From positions 1 to 64,000 of the forward strand of contig NZ_AUGZ01000019.1 in NCBI RefSeq assembly GCF_000422925.1: a stretch of 64,000 nucleotides of DNA, read 5' to 3'. Positions 18,524-28,581 of this stretch are shown piece by piece. The position numbers and the translations under genes are program-made. This DNA comes from Paludibacterium yongneupense DSM 18731 (lineage in GTDB: Bacteria; Pseudomonadota; Gammaproteobacteria; Burkholderiales; Chromobacteriaceae). The notes beneath the pieces are model-generated. The model saw only the letters and a list, made by a program, of their open reading frames with translations. It was not told where the DNA came from and did no database searches. Each line of letters opens with the position of its first letter. The first letter of the stretch is position 1.

Positions 18524-18973
18524 ATGAAGATCGCCGCCTGGCCGATCATCGATCGGCGCCGGATCGTCATGCGCTGGGGGGATATGGATGCCCTCGGGCA
18601 TCTGAACAATACCTGCTATTTTCGCTATCTGGAGCAGATTCGCATCGATTGGCTGGAATCGCTGGGAGAAGCGATCCGGCCCGGCGCCGCCGGTCCGGTC
18701 ATCGCCAGCACAGGCTGTACCTTTCTCAGGGAGTTGCGCTATCCGGGCGAGCTCGATATCACAATAGAAATCGAGCACCTCGGACGCAGCAGCCTGAAGT
18801 TGCGACATCGATTCTTCCGCTACGGCAGTGGCGACGACATCGTTTATGCGACGGCGGAAGCGGTGCTGGTATGGGTCGATTACGCGCAAGGGCAGGCAAC
18901 GGCCCTGCCCGCCGTCTTGCGCGCGGCAGTGGAAGGGGCCCTCGCTGCCGCCGGTCCGTCCGTGCCCGAGTGA
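18524..18973 (+). CDS. Acyl-CoA thioesterase, hotdog fold (4HBT family)
   Basis: Cytoplasmic single-hotdog thioesterase of 149 residues. The motif MRWGDMDALGHLNNTCYFRY is the YbgC/4HBT active-site pattern (Asp in WGDMDALGHLNN). The conserved strand segments FLRELRYPGELDITIEIEHLGRSS follow. Such proteins hydrolyse acyl-CoA or hydroxybenzoyl-CoA thioesters; the substrate is not assignable. The start at 18524 (MKIAAWPI) is preferred because GGGACGGGA precedes it, while ATG 18506 has no ribosome-binding site. It converges on hutH, with 24 bases between the two stops. Confidence 0.85.
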   Translation: MKIAAWPIIDRRRIVMRWGDMDALGHLNNTCYFRYLEQIRIDWLESLGEAIRPGAAGPVIASTGCTFLRELRYPGELDITIEIEHLGRSSLKLRHRFFRYGSGDDIVYATAEAVLVWVDYAQGQATALPAVLRAAVEGALAAAGPSVPE

Positions 18974-18997
18974 GCCGGACGCCGGCGCGCGGTGCCC

Positions 18998-20524
18998 TTA
19001 CTGCGCTTGCGACGCGAATGCGAACGGGCTGTGCACCGCGATGGCTTCGCCCCGGACCATGTCTGTGACGGCGGCGATGTCGGGGGCAAAGTAACGGTCG
19101 ATGTCGTAATGCGGAACCTCGGCGCGCAGGGTCTGCATCACCGCTTGCAGACTCGGCGACGTGGCGTGCGGCGCGCGCAGGTCAACCCCCTGAGCAGCGG
19201 CCAGCAGCTCGATCGCCAGAATGGCGGCGGTATTCTCGACCATGTCACCGAGCTTGCGCGCGGCAAAGGTCGCCATCGAGACGTGGTCTTCCTGATTGGC
19301 CGATGTCGGCAGCGAGTCGACCGAAGCCGGGTGTGCGAGTGTCTTGTTTTCCGATGCCAGTGCCGCGGCGGTGACGTGCGCGATCATGAAACCGGAGTTG
19401 ACGCCTCCATCGCGTACCAGGAACGGGGGCAGACCCGAGAGCGTGGCATCGATCAGTAGTGCGATGCGGCGCTCGGCCAGGGCTCCGATCTCGGCGACGG
19501 CCAGCGCGAGGTTATCGGCGGCGAAGGCCACCGGCTCGGCGTGGAAGTTGCCGCCGGACAAGACTTCGCCGGTATCGGGGAAGATCAGCGGATTATCGGA
19601 TACCGCGTTGGCTTCGATCAGCAGCACCTCGGCGGCATGGCGCATCTGGTCAAGGCAGGCGCCCATGACTTGTGGCTGGCAGCGCAAGCTGTAGGGGTCC
19701 TGTACCTTGCCGCAGTCGCGGTGGGACAGGTTGATGGCGGAGCCTTGCAGCAGCGCGCGATAGGCTGCCGCCGCGTCGATCTGCCCGGCGTGGCCGCGCA
19801 AGGCATGGATGCGTGCATCGAACGGATGAATCGAACCGGCCGCCGCATCGACCGACAGGGCGCCCGCGACGAGCGCCGTGCGGTACAGGTCCTCGATGGC
19901 GAACATATTGTTGAGGGCCAGCGCGGTCGATGCCTGGGTACCGTTGAGCAGGGCCAGTCCTTCCTTTGCCTGCAAGGCCATCACGTCGAGACCGGCGGCT
20001 TTCAGCCCGTCCCGGGCGCTCGCGCGTTCGCCCTTGATAAAGACTTCGCCGACGCCGAGCAGGACGGCCGACATATGTGCAAGCGGCGCCAGATCGCCCG
20101 AGGCGCCGACCGAGCCCTTGAGCGGAATCAGCGGCAGCACATCCGCATTGAACAAGCTTACCAGTGCGTCCATCACGACACGGCGGATACCGGAGTGGCC
20201 GCGGCCCAGGCTGGAGAGCTTGAGCGCCAGCAGCAGGCGGACCACGGGGCGCGGCATCGGCCCGCCGACGCCTACCGCGTGCGACAGGACCAGATTGCGC
20301 TGCAGCAGCTCCAGCTGCTCGCGCGGGATGTGCGTATTTGCAAGACGACCGAAGCCAGTGTTGATGCCGTAGGCCGGGTCGCCCTTGGCGGCGATATCGG
20401 CAACGGTGCGGGCGCCGGCGTCGATGGCGTCGTAGCTGGCGGGGTCCAGCCTCAGACCCGCGTCGCCGCGAGCGATGGCGCGCAATTGCGCGAGGGTGAG
20501 GTGGCCGGGGGTAAGGGTGATCAT
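18998..20524 (-). CDS. hutH: Histidine ammonia-lyase
   Basis: First enzyme of histidine catabolism: L-histidine to trans-urocanate and ammonia, cytoplasmic. The 508-residue length is standard. The self-processing Ala-Ser-Gly triad that forms the MIO cofactor is at 141-143, in [14 protein letters not shown]. Other conserved segments are [11 protein letters not shown], the Asn-containing LLNGTQAS and [14 protein letters not shown]. The ATG at 20524 has GGAG 8 bases upstream. hutU, hutI and hutC are not adjacent, so the pathway is dispersed or elsewhere. Two HutC-like boxes upstream indicate urocanate-responsive control. Confidence 0.96.
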   Translation of the reverse strand: MITLTPGHLTLAQLRAIARGDAGLRLDPASYDAIDAGARTVADIAAKGDPAYGINTGFGRLANTHIPREQLELLQRNLVLSHAVGVGGPMPRPVVRLLLALKLSSLGRGHSGIRRVVMDALVSLFNADVLPLIPLKGSVGASGDLAPLAHMSAVLLGVGEVFIKGERASARDGLKAAGLDVMALQAKEGLALLNGTQASTALALNNMFAIEDLYRTALVAGALSVDAAAGSIHPFDARIHALRGHAGQIDAAAAYRALLQGSAINLSHRDCGKVQDPYSLRCQPQVMGACLDQMRHAAEVLLIEANAVSDNPLIFPDTGEVLSGGNFHAEPVAFAADNLALAVAEIGALAERRIALLIDATLSGLPPFLVRDGGVNSGFMIAHVTAAALASENKTLAHPASVDSLPTSANQEDHVSMATFAARKLGDMVENTAAILAIELLAAAQGVDLRAPHATSPSLQAVMQTLRAEVPHYDIDRYFAPDIAAVTDMVRGEAIAVHSPFAFASQAQ

Positions 20525-20546
20525 CGCGTGGCTCCAGTCGAAATAA

Positions 20547-20593
20547 GTCTATACAACAGCGGGCCAGTCTAGGGGATATTTGATGTATAGACA
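20547..20593. promoter_or_regulatory. Pair of HutC/GntR-like operator boxes upstream of hutH
   Basis: GTCTATACAA at 20547-20556 and TGTATAGACA at 20584-20593 are inverted copies of TTGTATAGAC, each nearly palindromic around TATA. They resemble the CTTGTATATACAAG-type sites of HutC repressors. Their position before hutH supports that reading. Confidence 0.6.
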
Positions 20594-20643
20594 AGAGCGC
20601 GTCCGCGCAGGACATCGCAGGATGCCCGGCGCGGACGGCCCGT

Positions 20644-22614
20644 TCAGCGCGGGGTGCTGCGGATCAGTTCGCGCAGCAGAAAGCGGCTCGGATGCAAGGC
20701 GTCCAGCAAGGGGCGGTCGAGAATGCCGGGCTCGTTTTCCAGCATCGCCGCCAGGATCTCGCCGGCCAGCGGCGCCGTAATCATGCCGCGCGAGCCATGC
20801 GCGGTATTGACGTAGAGTCCGTGTACCCAGGGCGAGGGCGTGTCCATCCTCAGCGTCGCGTCGCGGCTCAGCGCACGATAGGCGTGGCGAAAGGCCGCGG
20901 CATCGGTGACGGGGCCGACCAGGGGCAGCGTGTCCGGGCTCACGCAGCGGAAGGCGGCGCGACCGTCGATACGCTCGGGGTCGAGTCCGGCGCCGTTGAG
21001 TGCGCCGAACAAGGCCGGAGACAGCCCGCCGAGCATGGCCAGGTTCTCGCGATGCTCTTCCACCGTCGTTCCGTTCTGCTCGCTATTGAACTTGAATGTC
21101 GCGCCCATGCAGTGTCGTCCCGCGCGCGCGGGGGCGACATAGCCTTCGCCGCACACGACGGTTTTGAGCGCTCCGCTTTGTGCGGTGGCCGGCACCTCGC
21201 TGATTTGCCCGCGGATGCGGTTGAGCGGCAAATGGCTGGTGGCATCGAAGGATGAGCAATCGGCGGCGGCGGCGAGTATGGTGACCGCCCCGACGGCCAG
21301 CGGTCCGTTCTCGCCGAAGGCCAGCCATTGCCCTTCTGAAGGATCGTAGGCGAGTTCCAGCGCCGTGGCGGCGGTAATGACCCGTATATTGCGATGCGAG
21401 CACAGGGCGGCGACCAGCGTCGGGGGATGGACCCAGCCGCCGCGCGGGAAGAACAGGCCGCCGCGTTCGAGTGCAATGCCGGCGATGCGGCCGGCTTCGG
21501 TCGCATCGACCGGATGCAGCATGTCGGCGGGCAGCCCGCAGGCCGCGAGCGCGGCCTGCCGTTCGTCCCCGCTCTCGCTCAGTTGCAGTACGCCGCAGGC
21601 TTGCCAGGCATCGGGGTCGTCGCCAAACAGCGTCTCGGCGAGGGTGAGCGTGTAGGCGTAGCCGGCCAGGGCCAGCCGCGTCAGCGAGGTGAAGTGCGGG
21701 GACAGCTTGGTATACAGCATGCCCTGAGGATTGCCGGAGGCTTCGCTCGCCAGGGCGTCGTGCCGTTCGAGCAGGGTGACCTGCCAGCCGCGCCGCGCCA
21801 GACTGTAGGCGCTGGCGGCGCCGGCTATCCCGCCGCCGATGACGATGGCACTGCGCTCTTTGAGGTGCGAGCGCGGGTGTTGGTACCACGGAGCCTGCCA
21901 TTCGGGGTCGGGGATGCGTTCGAGAACGCCGCGGCTCATCTCGCGCTTGTTGGCAAAGCCCGGAACTTTTTCCACGCGGAAACCAACGGCGCTCAGGCCG
22001 CGGCGAACGAAGCCGGCGCTGGTGAATGTCGCGAAGGTCGCGCCGGGCGCCGACAGCCGGGCCATGGTCTGAAACAGGGCCGGCTGCCACATATCCGGGT
22101 TTTTGGCCGGGGAAAAGCCATCGAGAAACCAGGCGTCCACTCTGGCCTCGAGGCGCGGCAGCGTCTCGAGGGCGTCGCCGACGAGCAGGGTCAAGGTGAT
22201 GCGGGTTTCGGCGAAGTTCATCCGGTGCCAGCCCGGAGTCAGCAAGGGGTACTGGCACAGCAGTTGCTTTCCCAGATCCGCCAGCTGCGGCCACAGGGCC
22301 AGCGCCTGTTCCAGATCGTCGGCGGCGAGCGCAAAGCGCTCGGTCGAGACGAAGTGCAGGCGGGCGCCGGGCGGAGCATGCTCGAGAAAGCATTGCCAGG
22401 CGCACAGGAAGTTCAAGCCGGTGCCGAAGCCGGTTTCCGCGATGACAAAATGGCTGTCGTTCGACAGAGCGGCGAAGCGTTCGGGCAACGCGTTATGGTG
22501 CAGAAACACATGGCGTGTCTCGTCCAGGCCGCTGTCGCGCGAAAAATAGATGTCTTCGTAGCGGGAGGAGTAGGGCTGACCGTCTTGCCAGTCGAGTCGT
22601 GCGGTGTGAGTCAT
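20644..22614 (-). CDS. mnmC: Bifunctional tRNA 5-methylaminomethyl-2-thiouridine biosynthesis protein MnmC
   Basis: Cytoplasmic tRNA-modifying enzyme of 656 residues acting on U34 of the wobble position. The N-terminal methyltransferase domain (about 1-240) has the SAM-binding loop ETGFGTGLNFL and the segment DAWFLDGFSPAKNPDMW. The C-terminal FAD-dependent oxidoreductase (about 255-656) has the dinucleotide motif GGGIAGAASAYSLARRGWQV. The domains correspond to MnmC1 (methylation of nm5s2U) and MnmC2 (removal of the carboxymethyl group). The start MTHTARLDWQ is at 22614; an upstream in-frame ATG lacks conservation. It is monocistronic, facing hutH in the same direction. Confidence 0.95.
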   Translation of the reverse strand: MTHTARLDWQDGQPYSSRYEDIYFSRDSGLDETRHVFLHHNALPERFAALSNDSHFVIAETGFGTGLNFLCAWQCFLEHAPPGARLHFVSTERFALAADDLEQALALWPQLADLGKQLLCQYPLLTPGWHRMNFAETRITLTLLVGDALETLPRLEARVDAWFLDGFSPAKNPDMWQPALFQTMARLSAPGATFATFTSAGFVRRGLSAVGFRVEKVPGFANKREMSRGVLERIPDPEWQAPWYQHPRSHLKERSAIVIGGGIAGAASAYSLARRGWQVTLLERHDALASEASGNPQGMLYTKLSPHFTSLTRLALAGYAYTLTLAETLFGDDPDAWQACGVLQLSESGDERQAALAACGLPADMLHPVDATEAGRIAGIALERGGLFFPRGGWVHPPTLVAALCSHRNIRVITAATALELAYDPSEGQWLAFGENGPLAVGAVTILAAAADCSSFDATSHLPLNRIRGQISEVPATAQSGALKTVVCGEGYVAPARAGRHCMGATFKFNSEQNGTTVEEHRENLAMLGGLSPALFGALNGAGLDPERIDGRAAFRCVSPDTLPLVGPVTDAAAFRHAYRALSRDATLRMDTPSPWVHGLYVNTAHGSRGMITAPLAGEILAAMLENEPGILDRPLLDALHPSRFLLRELIRSTPR

Positions 22615-22774
22615 CAAGCGGTGGCCATCATGCAAGTGTGAGCTTTGCGATGGCAATAGGATAGCAGTTAGCCGCTGGCATGGGCAGTGGAAAACCGCAC
22701 GCATGCCGTCAAGCAAGGCCATTTAGACAGTGTTCCGCGGCGGCGCCAGGCCGACGCAGAGGGGGAGTGCAATA

Positions 22775-24781
22775 ATGAAAATCGGGACCCGTTTGGTGCT
22801 GTCGCAGTTTGTGCTGATGGTGGCGCTCATCGCGGCCTTTGTCGTGCCGCTCTCTTTTGTCGCCCAGCGTCTGATGCTGGAACGGACGCGGATGATACAG
22901 ACGCAATTGATCGATCAGTCCATCAATATGGTCGACGGCTTTTACGACGCGATGCAGACCTCGACCCGTGAATTCGACAAGGTATTCCAGGCCGGTCTCG
23001 AAGGGCGTTTCGGCCTCGGCGGCGGCCGGCGGCCGCTGCCGAACGGCAAGACGGCGCCTGAGTTGCTGCTCAACGGACATGTACTCAATGAGCAGAACGA
23101 GCAGGTCGATCACTTCAGTGCGCTGACCGGCAATGTGGCGACCTTGTTTGTGCGCGATGGCGACGAATTCGTGCGGATATCGACCTCGCTGCTGCGCGAA
23201 GACGGCTCGCGTGCGGTGGGGGCGCCGCTGGACCACGATAATCCCGCCTATGCCAGCCTGCTGCGCGGCGACAACTACGTCGGCTACGCACTATTGTTCG
23301 GCAAGGATTTCATTACCAGTTACACCCCGCTGCGCGACGCCGCCGGCAAGATCATCGGCGCATCCTTTGTCGGCGAAGGGGCGACCCAGGGCCTGTCCAG
23401 CCTGTTGGCGCGCCTGTCGCGGGTCAGGGTCGGAGCCAGCGGGCATATCTTCATTGTCGACATACGCCAGAACGGCAAATTTCTGCTGCACCCGAAGTTG
23501 ACCGGGAAGTCGGTTTCACAGGATGTCGACGCCAGCGGTCGCGCTTACCTGAGCGCCCTCGTCAAGAACGGCAGGGGTTCGCTGTTGGTCCGGCTCCGCG
23601 ATGCAGAGGGTGTTCGCGAGCATGTGTTGGCCTATGCCAGCTATACCCCGTGGGGCTGGCTGGTCATCAGCGACGAGGTCAAAGCCGAACTCGAGCACGA
23701 TAACCAGCTATTGCTGCAAACCCTGTTCGCGCTGAGCCTGGCCTTGCTGGTGTTTCTGGCCCTGGCCTTGTGGTGGCTGACGCGGCGCCTGGTCGCCCGC
23801 CCGGTCAACCGGCTGGTGCAGCAGGTGGCAGCCATACGCGATAGCCGCGATCTTACGCAACGGCTCGATATTCTCGGCCGCGACGAGGTGGGCGAGGTCG
23901 CGACTTCGCTCAATGGCTTGCTCGAGACCTTTCAGCAGGCACTCAAGCGCACCAACGCCCATTCGCAGAATCTCGATCAGGCCGCGCGGGAACTGGCCGA
24001 CAAGGCGCGCACGGCCGCCGAGTGCTCGCGCGAGCAGCACGCCAGCTCGACGGCGATGGCGGCCCAGGCCAGCGACCTTCTGTCGGGGGTCGAGCAGATC
24101 GGCGCCGCGACGGTTCAGGCCAGCCAGGTCGCGCGCGAGTCGAGCAGCGCAGCGAAGAGCGGCAGCGAGCAGCTGGTGTCGGCGGAGAGCGATGTCAAGC
24201 GCATCGCCGACACCCTGAGCGAGGCCGCCGACAGTCTGGCTTCACTGGAGAAAGATGCGGACGAGGTCAGCGCCATCGTCAACGTGATTCACGATATTGC
24301 CGATCAGACCAATCTGCTGGCGCTCAATGCCGCGATCGAAGCCGCTCGCGCCGGCGAGTCGGGCCGAGGCTTCGCGGTGGTGGCCGATGAAGTGCGAAAA
24401 CTGGCCGAACGCACCAGTCAGTCGACACGTGAAATCGACCGCGTGATTTCGCAAATGCAGCTCTCGACCGGCAGCGCCGTGGACGCGATGAAACAGTCGG
24501 TGGCGCAGGCGGCCCAGGGGGCGGCCACGACCGGCGAGGCGCGCGCGGCCATTATCCGCATCGTGGACGATTCGCGCACCGTTGCCGAAGCGGTGTCCGC
24601 TATCGATCTGCAGCTCAACCGGCAACGCGAACTGGTCGATGGCATCGTCCGTCAGGTCGACAATGTCGCCCGCCAGGCCGGGGCCGGCAACGAGGCCGCC
24701 GACGTGTCGGCGCAGACCGCGCATCAGATGGCGCGTCTGGCCGATTCGTTGCGCGAGGACGTCATGGCCTTTCGCACTTGA
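22775..24781 (+). CDS. Methyl-accepting chemotaxis protein with a large Cache sensor
   Basis: Inner-membrane chemoreceptor of 668 residues. A first membrane helix (about 7-30) is followed by a periplasmic region of about 290 residues resembling the Cache_3-Cache_2 fusion ([20 protein letters not shown], then [20 protein letters not shown] and [13 protein letters not shown]). The second membrane helix ([19 protein letters not shown]) leads to HAMP and a signalling domain with the conserved tip [27 protein letters not shown] precedes ATG 22775. Cache fusions usually sense small organic acids or amines, but the ligand is unknown here. It lies directly before clpB, but the heat-shock promoter between them argues for separate transcription. 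Confidence 0.92.
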   Translation: MKIGTRLVLSQFVLMVALIAAFVVPLSFVAQRLMLERTRMIQTQLIDQSINMVDGFYDAMQTSTREFDKVFQAGLEGRFGLGGGRRPLPNGKTAPELLLNGHVLNEQNEQVDHFSALTGNVATLFVRDGDEFVRISTSLLREDGSRAVGAPLDHDNPAYASLLRGDNYVGYALLFGKDFITSYTPLRDAAGKIIGASFVGEGATQGLSSLLARLSRVRVGASGHIFIVDIRQNGKFLLHPKLTGKSVSQDVDASGRAYLSALVKNGRGSLLVRLRDAEGVREHVLAYASYTPWGWLVISDEVKAELEHDNQLLLQTLFALSLALLVFLALALWWLTRRLVARPVNRLVQQVAAIRDSRDLTQRLDILGRDEVGEVATSLNGLLETFQQALKRTNAHSQNLDQAARELADKARTAAECSREQHASSTAMAAQASDLLSGVEQIGAATVQASQVARESSSAAKSGSEQLVSAESDVKRIADTLSEAADSLASLEKDADEVSAIVNVIHDIADQTNLLALNAAIEAARAGESGRGFAVVADEVRKLAERTSQSTREIDRVISQMQLSTGSAVDAMKQSVAQAAQGAATTGEARAAIIRIVDDSRTVAEAVSAIDLQLNRQRELVDGIVRQVDNVARQAGAGNEAADVSAQTAHQMARLADSLREDVMAFRT

Positions 24782-24796
24782 AACGATTGCGCTTAC

Positions 24797-24824
24797 CTTG
24801 AAAAGCGGCCTTTCCCTCCCAAAC
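24797..24824 (+). promoter_or_regulatory. Sigma-32 (heat-shock) promoter of clpB
   Basis: CTTGAAA (24797-24803), a 13-base spacer and TCCCAAAC (24817-24824) match the heat-shock pattern CTTGAAA-N13-CCCCATNT with three mismatches in the -10. It lies 33 bases before the clpB start. Confidence 0.7.
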
Positions 24825-24856
24825 TTGTAGCTATAGCTATTAAGAGGGAGATGGCG

Positions 24857-27433
24857 ATGCGATTCGACAAACTGACGACTAAATTTCAGCAAGCGTTCGG
24901 CGATGCGCAGAGTCTGGCTCTGGCCGCCGACAATCCATATATCGAGGCCCTGCATGTGTTGCTGGCCTTGCTCGACGACGCGGACTCCGGTGCCGGGGGC
25001 TTGCTCGCGCGCGCCGGCGTCAATGTCCCCGTTCTCAAGACAGGGCTGCGCGAGGCTATCGCGCGCCTGCCCAAGGTCCAGGGCAACGACGGCGAGATCA
25101 CGGTCTCGCGCGAGTTGGGCAATCTGCTGAATAGGGTAGAGAAGGCGGCGCTCAAGCGCGGCGACGAGTTTATCGCCAGCGAGATGTTCCTGCTGGCGTT
25201 GGAGGAGGATCGTGGCGAAGCTGCCCGTCTGTTCAAGCAGGCCGGCGCGACCCACAGCGCACTGAGCACGGCGATCGATGCGGTGCGCGGCGGCCAGGCC
25301 GTCGACTCGCAGGAGGCCGAGGGCCAACGCGAAGCGTTGAAAAAGTATACGCTGGACCTGACCGAACGCGCGCGCGAAGGCAAGCTCGATCCGGTGATCG
25401 GACGCGACGATGAAATCCGGCGCACGATCCAGGTTCTGTTGCGCCGCACCAAGAATAATCCGGTCCTGATCGGCGAGCCGGGGGTCGGCAAGACCGCCAT
25501 CGTCGAAGGGCTCGCGCAGCGCATCGTCAATGGCGAAGTACCGGAAAGCCTCAAGCATAAAAGACTGCTGGTACTCGATCTGGCCGCCCTGCTGGCCGGG
25601 GCCAAGTATCGCGGCGAGTTCGAGGAACGTCTGAAGGCGGTACTGACCGATCTGTCGCGCGACGAAGGCAATACCCTGATCTTTATCGATGAAATCCACA
25701 CCCTGGTCGGCGCTGGAAAAGCCGAAGGCGCGATGGATGCCGGCAATATGCTCAAACCGGCGCTCGCACGCGGCGAACTGCACTGCCTTGGCGCGACGAC
25801 GCTGGATGAGTACCGCAAATACATCGAGAAGGATGCCGCCCTCGAGCGTCGTTTCCAGAAAGTCCTCGTGGACGAACCGTCGGTGGAGGATACCGTCGCC
25901 ATCCTGCGCGGCTTGCAAGAGCGCTACGAAATCCATCACGGCGTCGATATCACCGACCCGGCCATCGTGGCCGCCGCCGAGTTGTCGCATCGCTATATCA
26001 CCGACCGTTTCCTGCCCGACAAGGCTATCGACCTCATCGACGAGGCCGCCAGCCGCATCAAGATGGAACTCGATTCCAAGCCCGAAGAAATGGACCGTCT
26101 CGATCGCCGGCTGATCCAGCTCAAGATCGAACGCGAGGCGGTGCGCAAGGAAAGCGATGAAGCCTCGGTGCGCCGCTTCGGTTTGATCGAAGAAGAGATC
26201 GCCAAGCTGACCAAGGATTATTCCGATCTCGATGAAATCTGGAAATCGGAAAAAGCCAGCGCGCAGGGCAGTCAGTCGATCAAGGAAGAAATCGACAAAC
26301 TCAAGGTCCGCATGGACGAACTCAAGCGGCAGGGCGACTGGCAAAAGCTGGCCGAGTTGCAGTACGGACATTTGCCGCAGCTGGAGGCCCGGTTGAAGGA
26401 GGCGGAAGCGGCGGGCAAGGGCGAGCAAAAGCCCAACCGTCTGTTGCGCACCGAAGTCGGTGCCGAGGAGATCGCCGAAGTCGTCAGCCGCATGACCGGC
26501 ATTCCCGTGTCGAAGATGCTGACCGGCGAGCGCGACAAGTTGCTGCATATGGAAGATTTCATGCACCAGCGCCTGATCGGCCAGGACGAGGCCGTGGTGG
26601 CGGTGGCCGATGCGATCCGGCGCTCGCGTTCCGGCTTGTCCGACCCCGACAAGCCCTACGGCAGTTTCCTGTTCCTCGGCCCGACCGGGGTCGGCAAGAC
26701 CGAGCTGTGCAAGACGTTGGCTGGCTTTCTGTTCGATTCGGAAGACCATCTGATCCGCATCGACATGTCCGAGTATATGGAAAAGCATTCGGTCGCGCGT
26801 CTGATCGGCGCCCCTCCCGGCTATGTCGGCTATGAGGAGGGCGGTTATCTGACCGAGCAGGTGCGCCGTAAACCCTATAGCGTGATTCTGCTCGATGAGG
26901 TGGAAAAAGCGCACCCGGATGTGTTCAATGTGCTATTGCAGGTTCTGGATGACGGGCGCCTGACCGATGGCCAGGGGCGTACCGTCGACTTCAAGAACAC
27001 CGTAGTGGTCATGACGTCGAATATGGGCAGTCAGCATATCCAGACGATGGCGACCGACGACTATCAGGTGATAAAACTCGCGGTCATGGCCGAGGTGAAG
27101 TCGTACTTCCGTCCCGAGTTCATCAATCGTATCGATGAAGTGGTGGTGTTCCACGCCTTGGACGAAAAAAACATCCAGGCCATCGCACGCATCCAGCTGA
27201 AGGCGCTCGAGCAGCGCCTGAGCAAGCTCGATCTCGACCTGCAAGTGAGCGAGTCGGCGCTGGCGCTGCTGTCGGAGGCGGGGTTCGACCCGGTCTACGG
27301 CGCACGCCCGTTGAAGCGCGCGATTCAGAGCGAGATAGAAAACCCGCTCGCTCGCGCGATTCTCGACGGCAGGTACCCGCCCAAGTCGACGGTGCTGGTC
27401 GACGAGCGCAACGGACAGCTGGTCTTCGAGTGA
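24857..27433 (+). CDS. clpB: ATP-dependent disaggregase ClpB
   Basis: Cytoplasmic hexameric AAA+ chaperone that works with DnaK to dissolve heat-induced aggregates. The 858-residue layout is an N-terminal Clp_N double repeat (1-145), nucleotide-binding domain 1 with Walker A GEPGVGKT and the [19 protein letters not shown] loop, the coiled-coil middle domain (about 400-525) that marks ClpB rather than ClpA, and nucleotide-binding domain 2 with Walker A GPTGVGKT, pore motif [13 protein letters not shown] and Walker [15 protein letters not shown]. The start at 24857 (MRFDKLT) is preferred to 24851, because AGGGAG lies 6 bases upstream and the protein then aligns with E. coli ClpB. Heat-shock promoter visible upstream. 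Confidence 0.97.
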   Translation: MRFDKLTTKFQQAFGDAQSLALAADNPYIEALHVLLALLDDADSGAGGLLARAGVNVPVLKTGLREAIARLPKVQGNDGEITVSRELGNLLNRVEKAALKRGDEFIASEMFLLALEEDRGEAARLFKQAGATHSALSTAIDAVRGGQAVDSQEAEGQREALKKYTLDLTERAREGKLDPVIGRDDEIRRTIQVLLRRTKNNPVLIGEPGVGKTAIVEGLAQRIVNGEVPESLKHKRLLVLDLAALLAGAKYRGEFEERLKAVLTDLSRDEGNTLIFIDEIHTLVGAGKAEGAMDAGNMLKPALARGELHCLGATTLDEYRKYIEKDAALERRFQKVLVDEPSVEDTVAILRGLQERYEIHHGVDITDPAIVAAAELSHRYITDRFLPDKAIDLIDEAASRIKMELDSKPEEMDRLDRRLIQLKIEREAVRKESDEASVRRFGLIEEEIAKLTKDYSDLDEIWKSEKASAQGSQSIKEEIDKLKVRMDELKRQGDWQKLAELQYGHLPQLEARLKEAEAAGKGEQKPNRLLRTEVGAEEIAEVVSRMTGIPVSKMLTGERDKLLHMEDFMHQRLIGQDEAVVAVADAIRRSRSGLSDPDKPYGSFLFLGPTGVGKTELCKTLAGFLFDSEDHLIRIDMSEYMEKHSVARLIGAPPGYVGYEEGGYLTEQVRRKPYSVILLDEVEKAHPDVFNVLLQVLDDGRLTDGQGRTVDFKNTVVVMTSNMGSQHIQTMATDDYQVIKLAVMAEVKSYFRPEFINRIDEVVVFHALDEKNIQAIARIQLKALEQRLSKLDLDLQVSESALALLSEAGFDPVYGARPLKRAIQSEIENPLARAILDGRYPPKSTVLVDERNGQLVFE

Positions 27434-27439
27434 GGTTTG

Positions 27440-28105
27440 CTACCAGCTGAGTGTCGCTCCGACCGAGCCGGCCAGCGGCCGGCTCGGTCCCGTGGTGGCC
27501 ATGCTCGCGTTGAGCATCGCGCGCTGGCCCAGCTGCATGAAATAGCCCAATGCCAGCGCCTGGCTGCCCGCGTAGCTGCCGACCCCCATGGCCAGGTGGT
27601 GGCTGTCCGTCCCCCTAGGGTTCGGACGCAAGCCGGCCAACGCTGCCCCGAGCGCGACACCCTCCCTTGTCCTTTTTTCCAGCGAGTCGATGCGTTGCTC
27701 CAGCCGCCGCTCGCCTGCGGCTATCCGGTATTCGAGCCCGCTCTGCACGTTGCGCATGTCGATGGCGACGGCGGGGGGGTCGGGTAGCGGCACCCTGTAT
27801 TTCTGCCCGTCCTGCACCGGGCGCTGGGGGCGGGTGTTCTCGCCGTTGTCAGGCGGCTTCCTGATGGGCCAGTAGCTGCGCTGGTAGATATAAGAAGCCG
27901 TCTCGGTGCGGAGCGGGACCGCGCCCTCGCGGGGGTCCTGCCGCGCGGCAAGCGGGGCGGGCGATTTGCTGTTCATCTGTCCGCTATGGCGCTTGTCGGC
28001 GTTGCTGACCACTTCGGCCTGCGGCGGGGGCATGAGCTGGGACGGCGCGTTCGAGCTCATCGGCGTGAATAGCAACCATAGTGTTTTGTCGATGATGAAT
28101 GGCAT
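27440..28105 (-). CDS. Short protein with a YadA-like C-terminal anchor
   Basis: Protein of 221 residues. The last 85 or so residues (RRLEQRIDSLEKRTREGVAL, then AMGVGSYAGSQALALGYF and GPSRPLAGSVGATLSW) have the order and motifs of the YadA anchor of trimeric autotransporters: a coiled coil, four short strands and a terminal aromatic (Trp). Residues 1-130 are Pro/Arg/Gln-rich and carry no head domain or Sec signal that I recognise; the N terminus MPFIIDKTLWLLFTPMSS is at best a weak signal. GGAG 7 bases upstream supports the ATG. It is either a degenerate autotransporter or a minimal one. It lies next to the type I adhesin locus, downstream of a charged small gene on the same strand. Confidence 0.6.
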   Translation of the reverse strand: MPFIIDKTLWLLFTPMSSNAPSQLMPPPQAEVVSNADKRHSGQMNSKSPAPLAARQDPREGAVPLRTETASYIYQRSYWPIRKPPDNGENTRPQRPVQDGQKYRVPLPDPPAVAIDMRNVQSGLEYRIAAGERRLEQRIDSLEKRTREGVALGAALAGLRPNPRGTDSHHLAMGVGSYAGSQALALGYFMQLGQRAMLNASMATTGPSRPLAGSVGATLSW

Positions 28106-28154
28106 TCTGGATCTCCATAGCGTGGGTCAAGGGGCCGTGATGCCCTGTTCATCA

Positions 28155-28484
28155 CTATCCCCATCCTGCGACGCAGGAAAAAGCGGTTCCGGGCGCGCCG
28201 TCATGGCGATTCTGCCATCGCATGTCAGCGATGACGGGCGAAGGCGGCTGGCCGTTTGCCTGCGCCGGGCCGAGCGGCTTTACCCGTTCCCGTTCGCTTG
28301 CCGCGAGTTCGTCATTCTTCCGCATCGAACCCCCTAGCCTTGAGCCCCCTTCTTTCCCGCGCACGCTAGCGTCTGTTCGCGTCCTCTTGTCTTCCATTTC
28401 TTTTTTTACCTTTTGCTGTTCAAGCTTTTCTGATTCTTTCCGTGCCATCCGGGATTGAGCGAATTCGGCAAGTCTGGCATCCAC
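28155..28484 (-). CDS. Small charged hypothetical protein (109 aa)
   Basis: I do not recognise this protein. The N-terminal half is rich in Lys, Glu and Arg (QSRMARKESEKLEQQKVKKE) and predicted helical or coiled-coil. The C-terminal half is Pro/Arg-rich and low in hydrophobics. It sits 50 bases upstream of the YadA-anchor gene on the same strand and may form a unit with it. The ribosome-binding site is poor, and part of the DNA (28380-28460) is AT-rich, unlike the surroundings. It could be a small export accessory or a spurious frame. Confidence 0.35.
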   Translation of the reverse strand: MDARLAEFAQSRMARKESEKLEQQKVKKEMEDKRTRTDASVRGKEGGSRLGGSMRKNDELAASERERVKPLGPAQANGQPPSPVIADMRWQNRHDGAPGTAFSCVAGWG

Positions 28485-28581
28485 CGGAGCGCATACGGTT
28501 CGCCCTTGCTTGCTGTGCGCCGGGTGCGCTACGCCGCATCCGGGCTTTTCGGAAAACCATGTGAAAGGGATTTGGGTATTT

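Noticed and set aside
24242-26914. 890-codon open frame antisense to clpB
   Set aside because: It runs across the end of the chemoreceptor and most of ClpB in the antisense frame; the product is unlike any protein and clpB is unambiguous.
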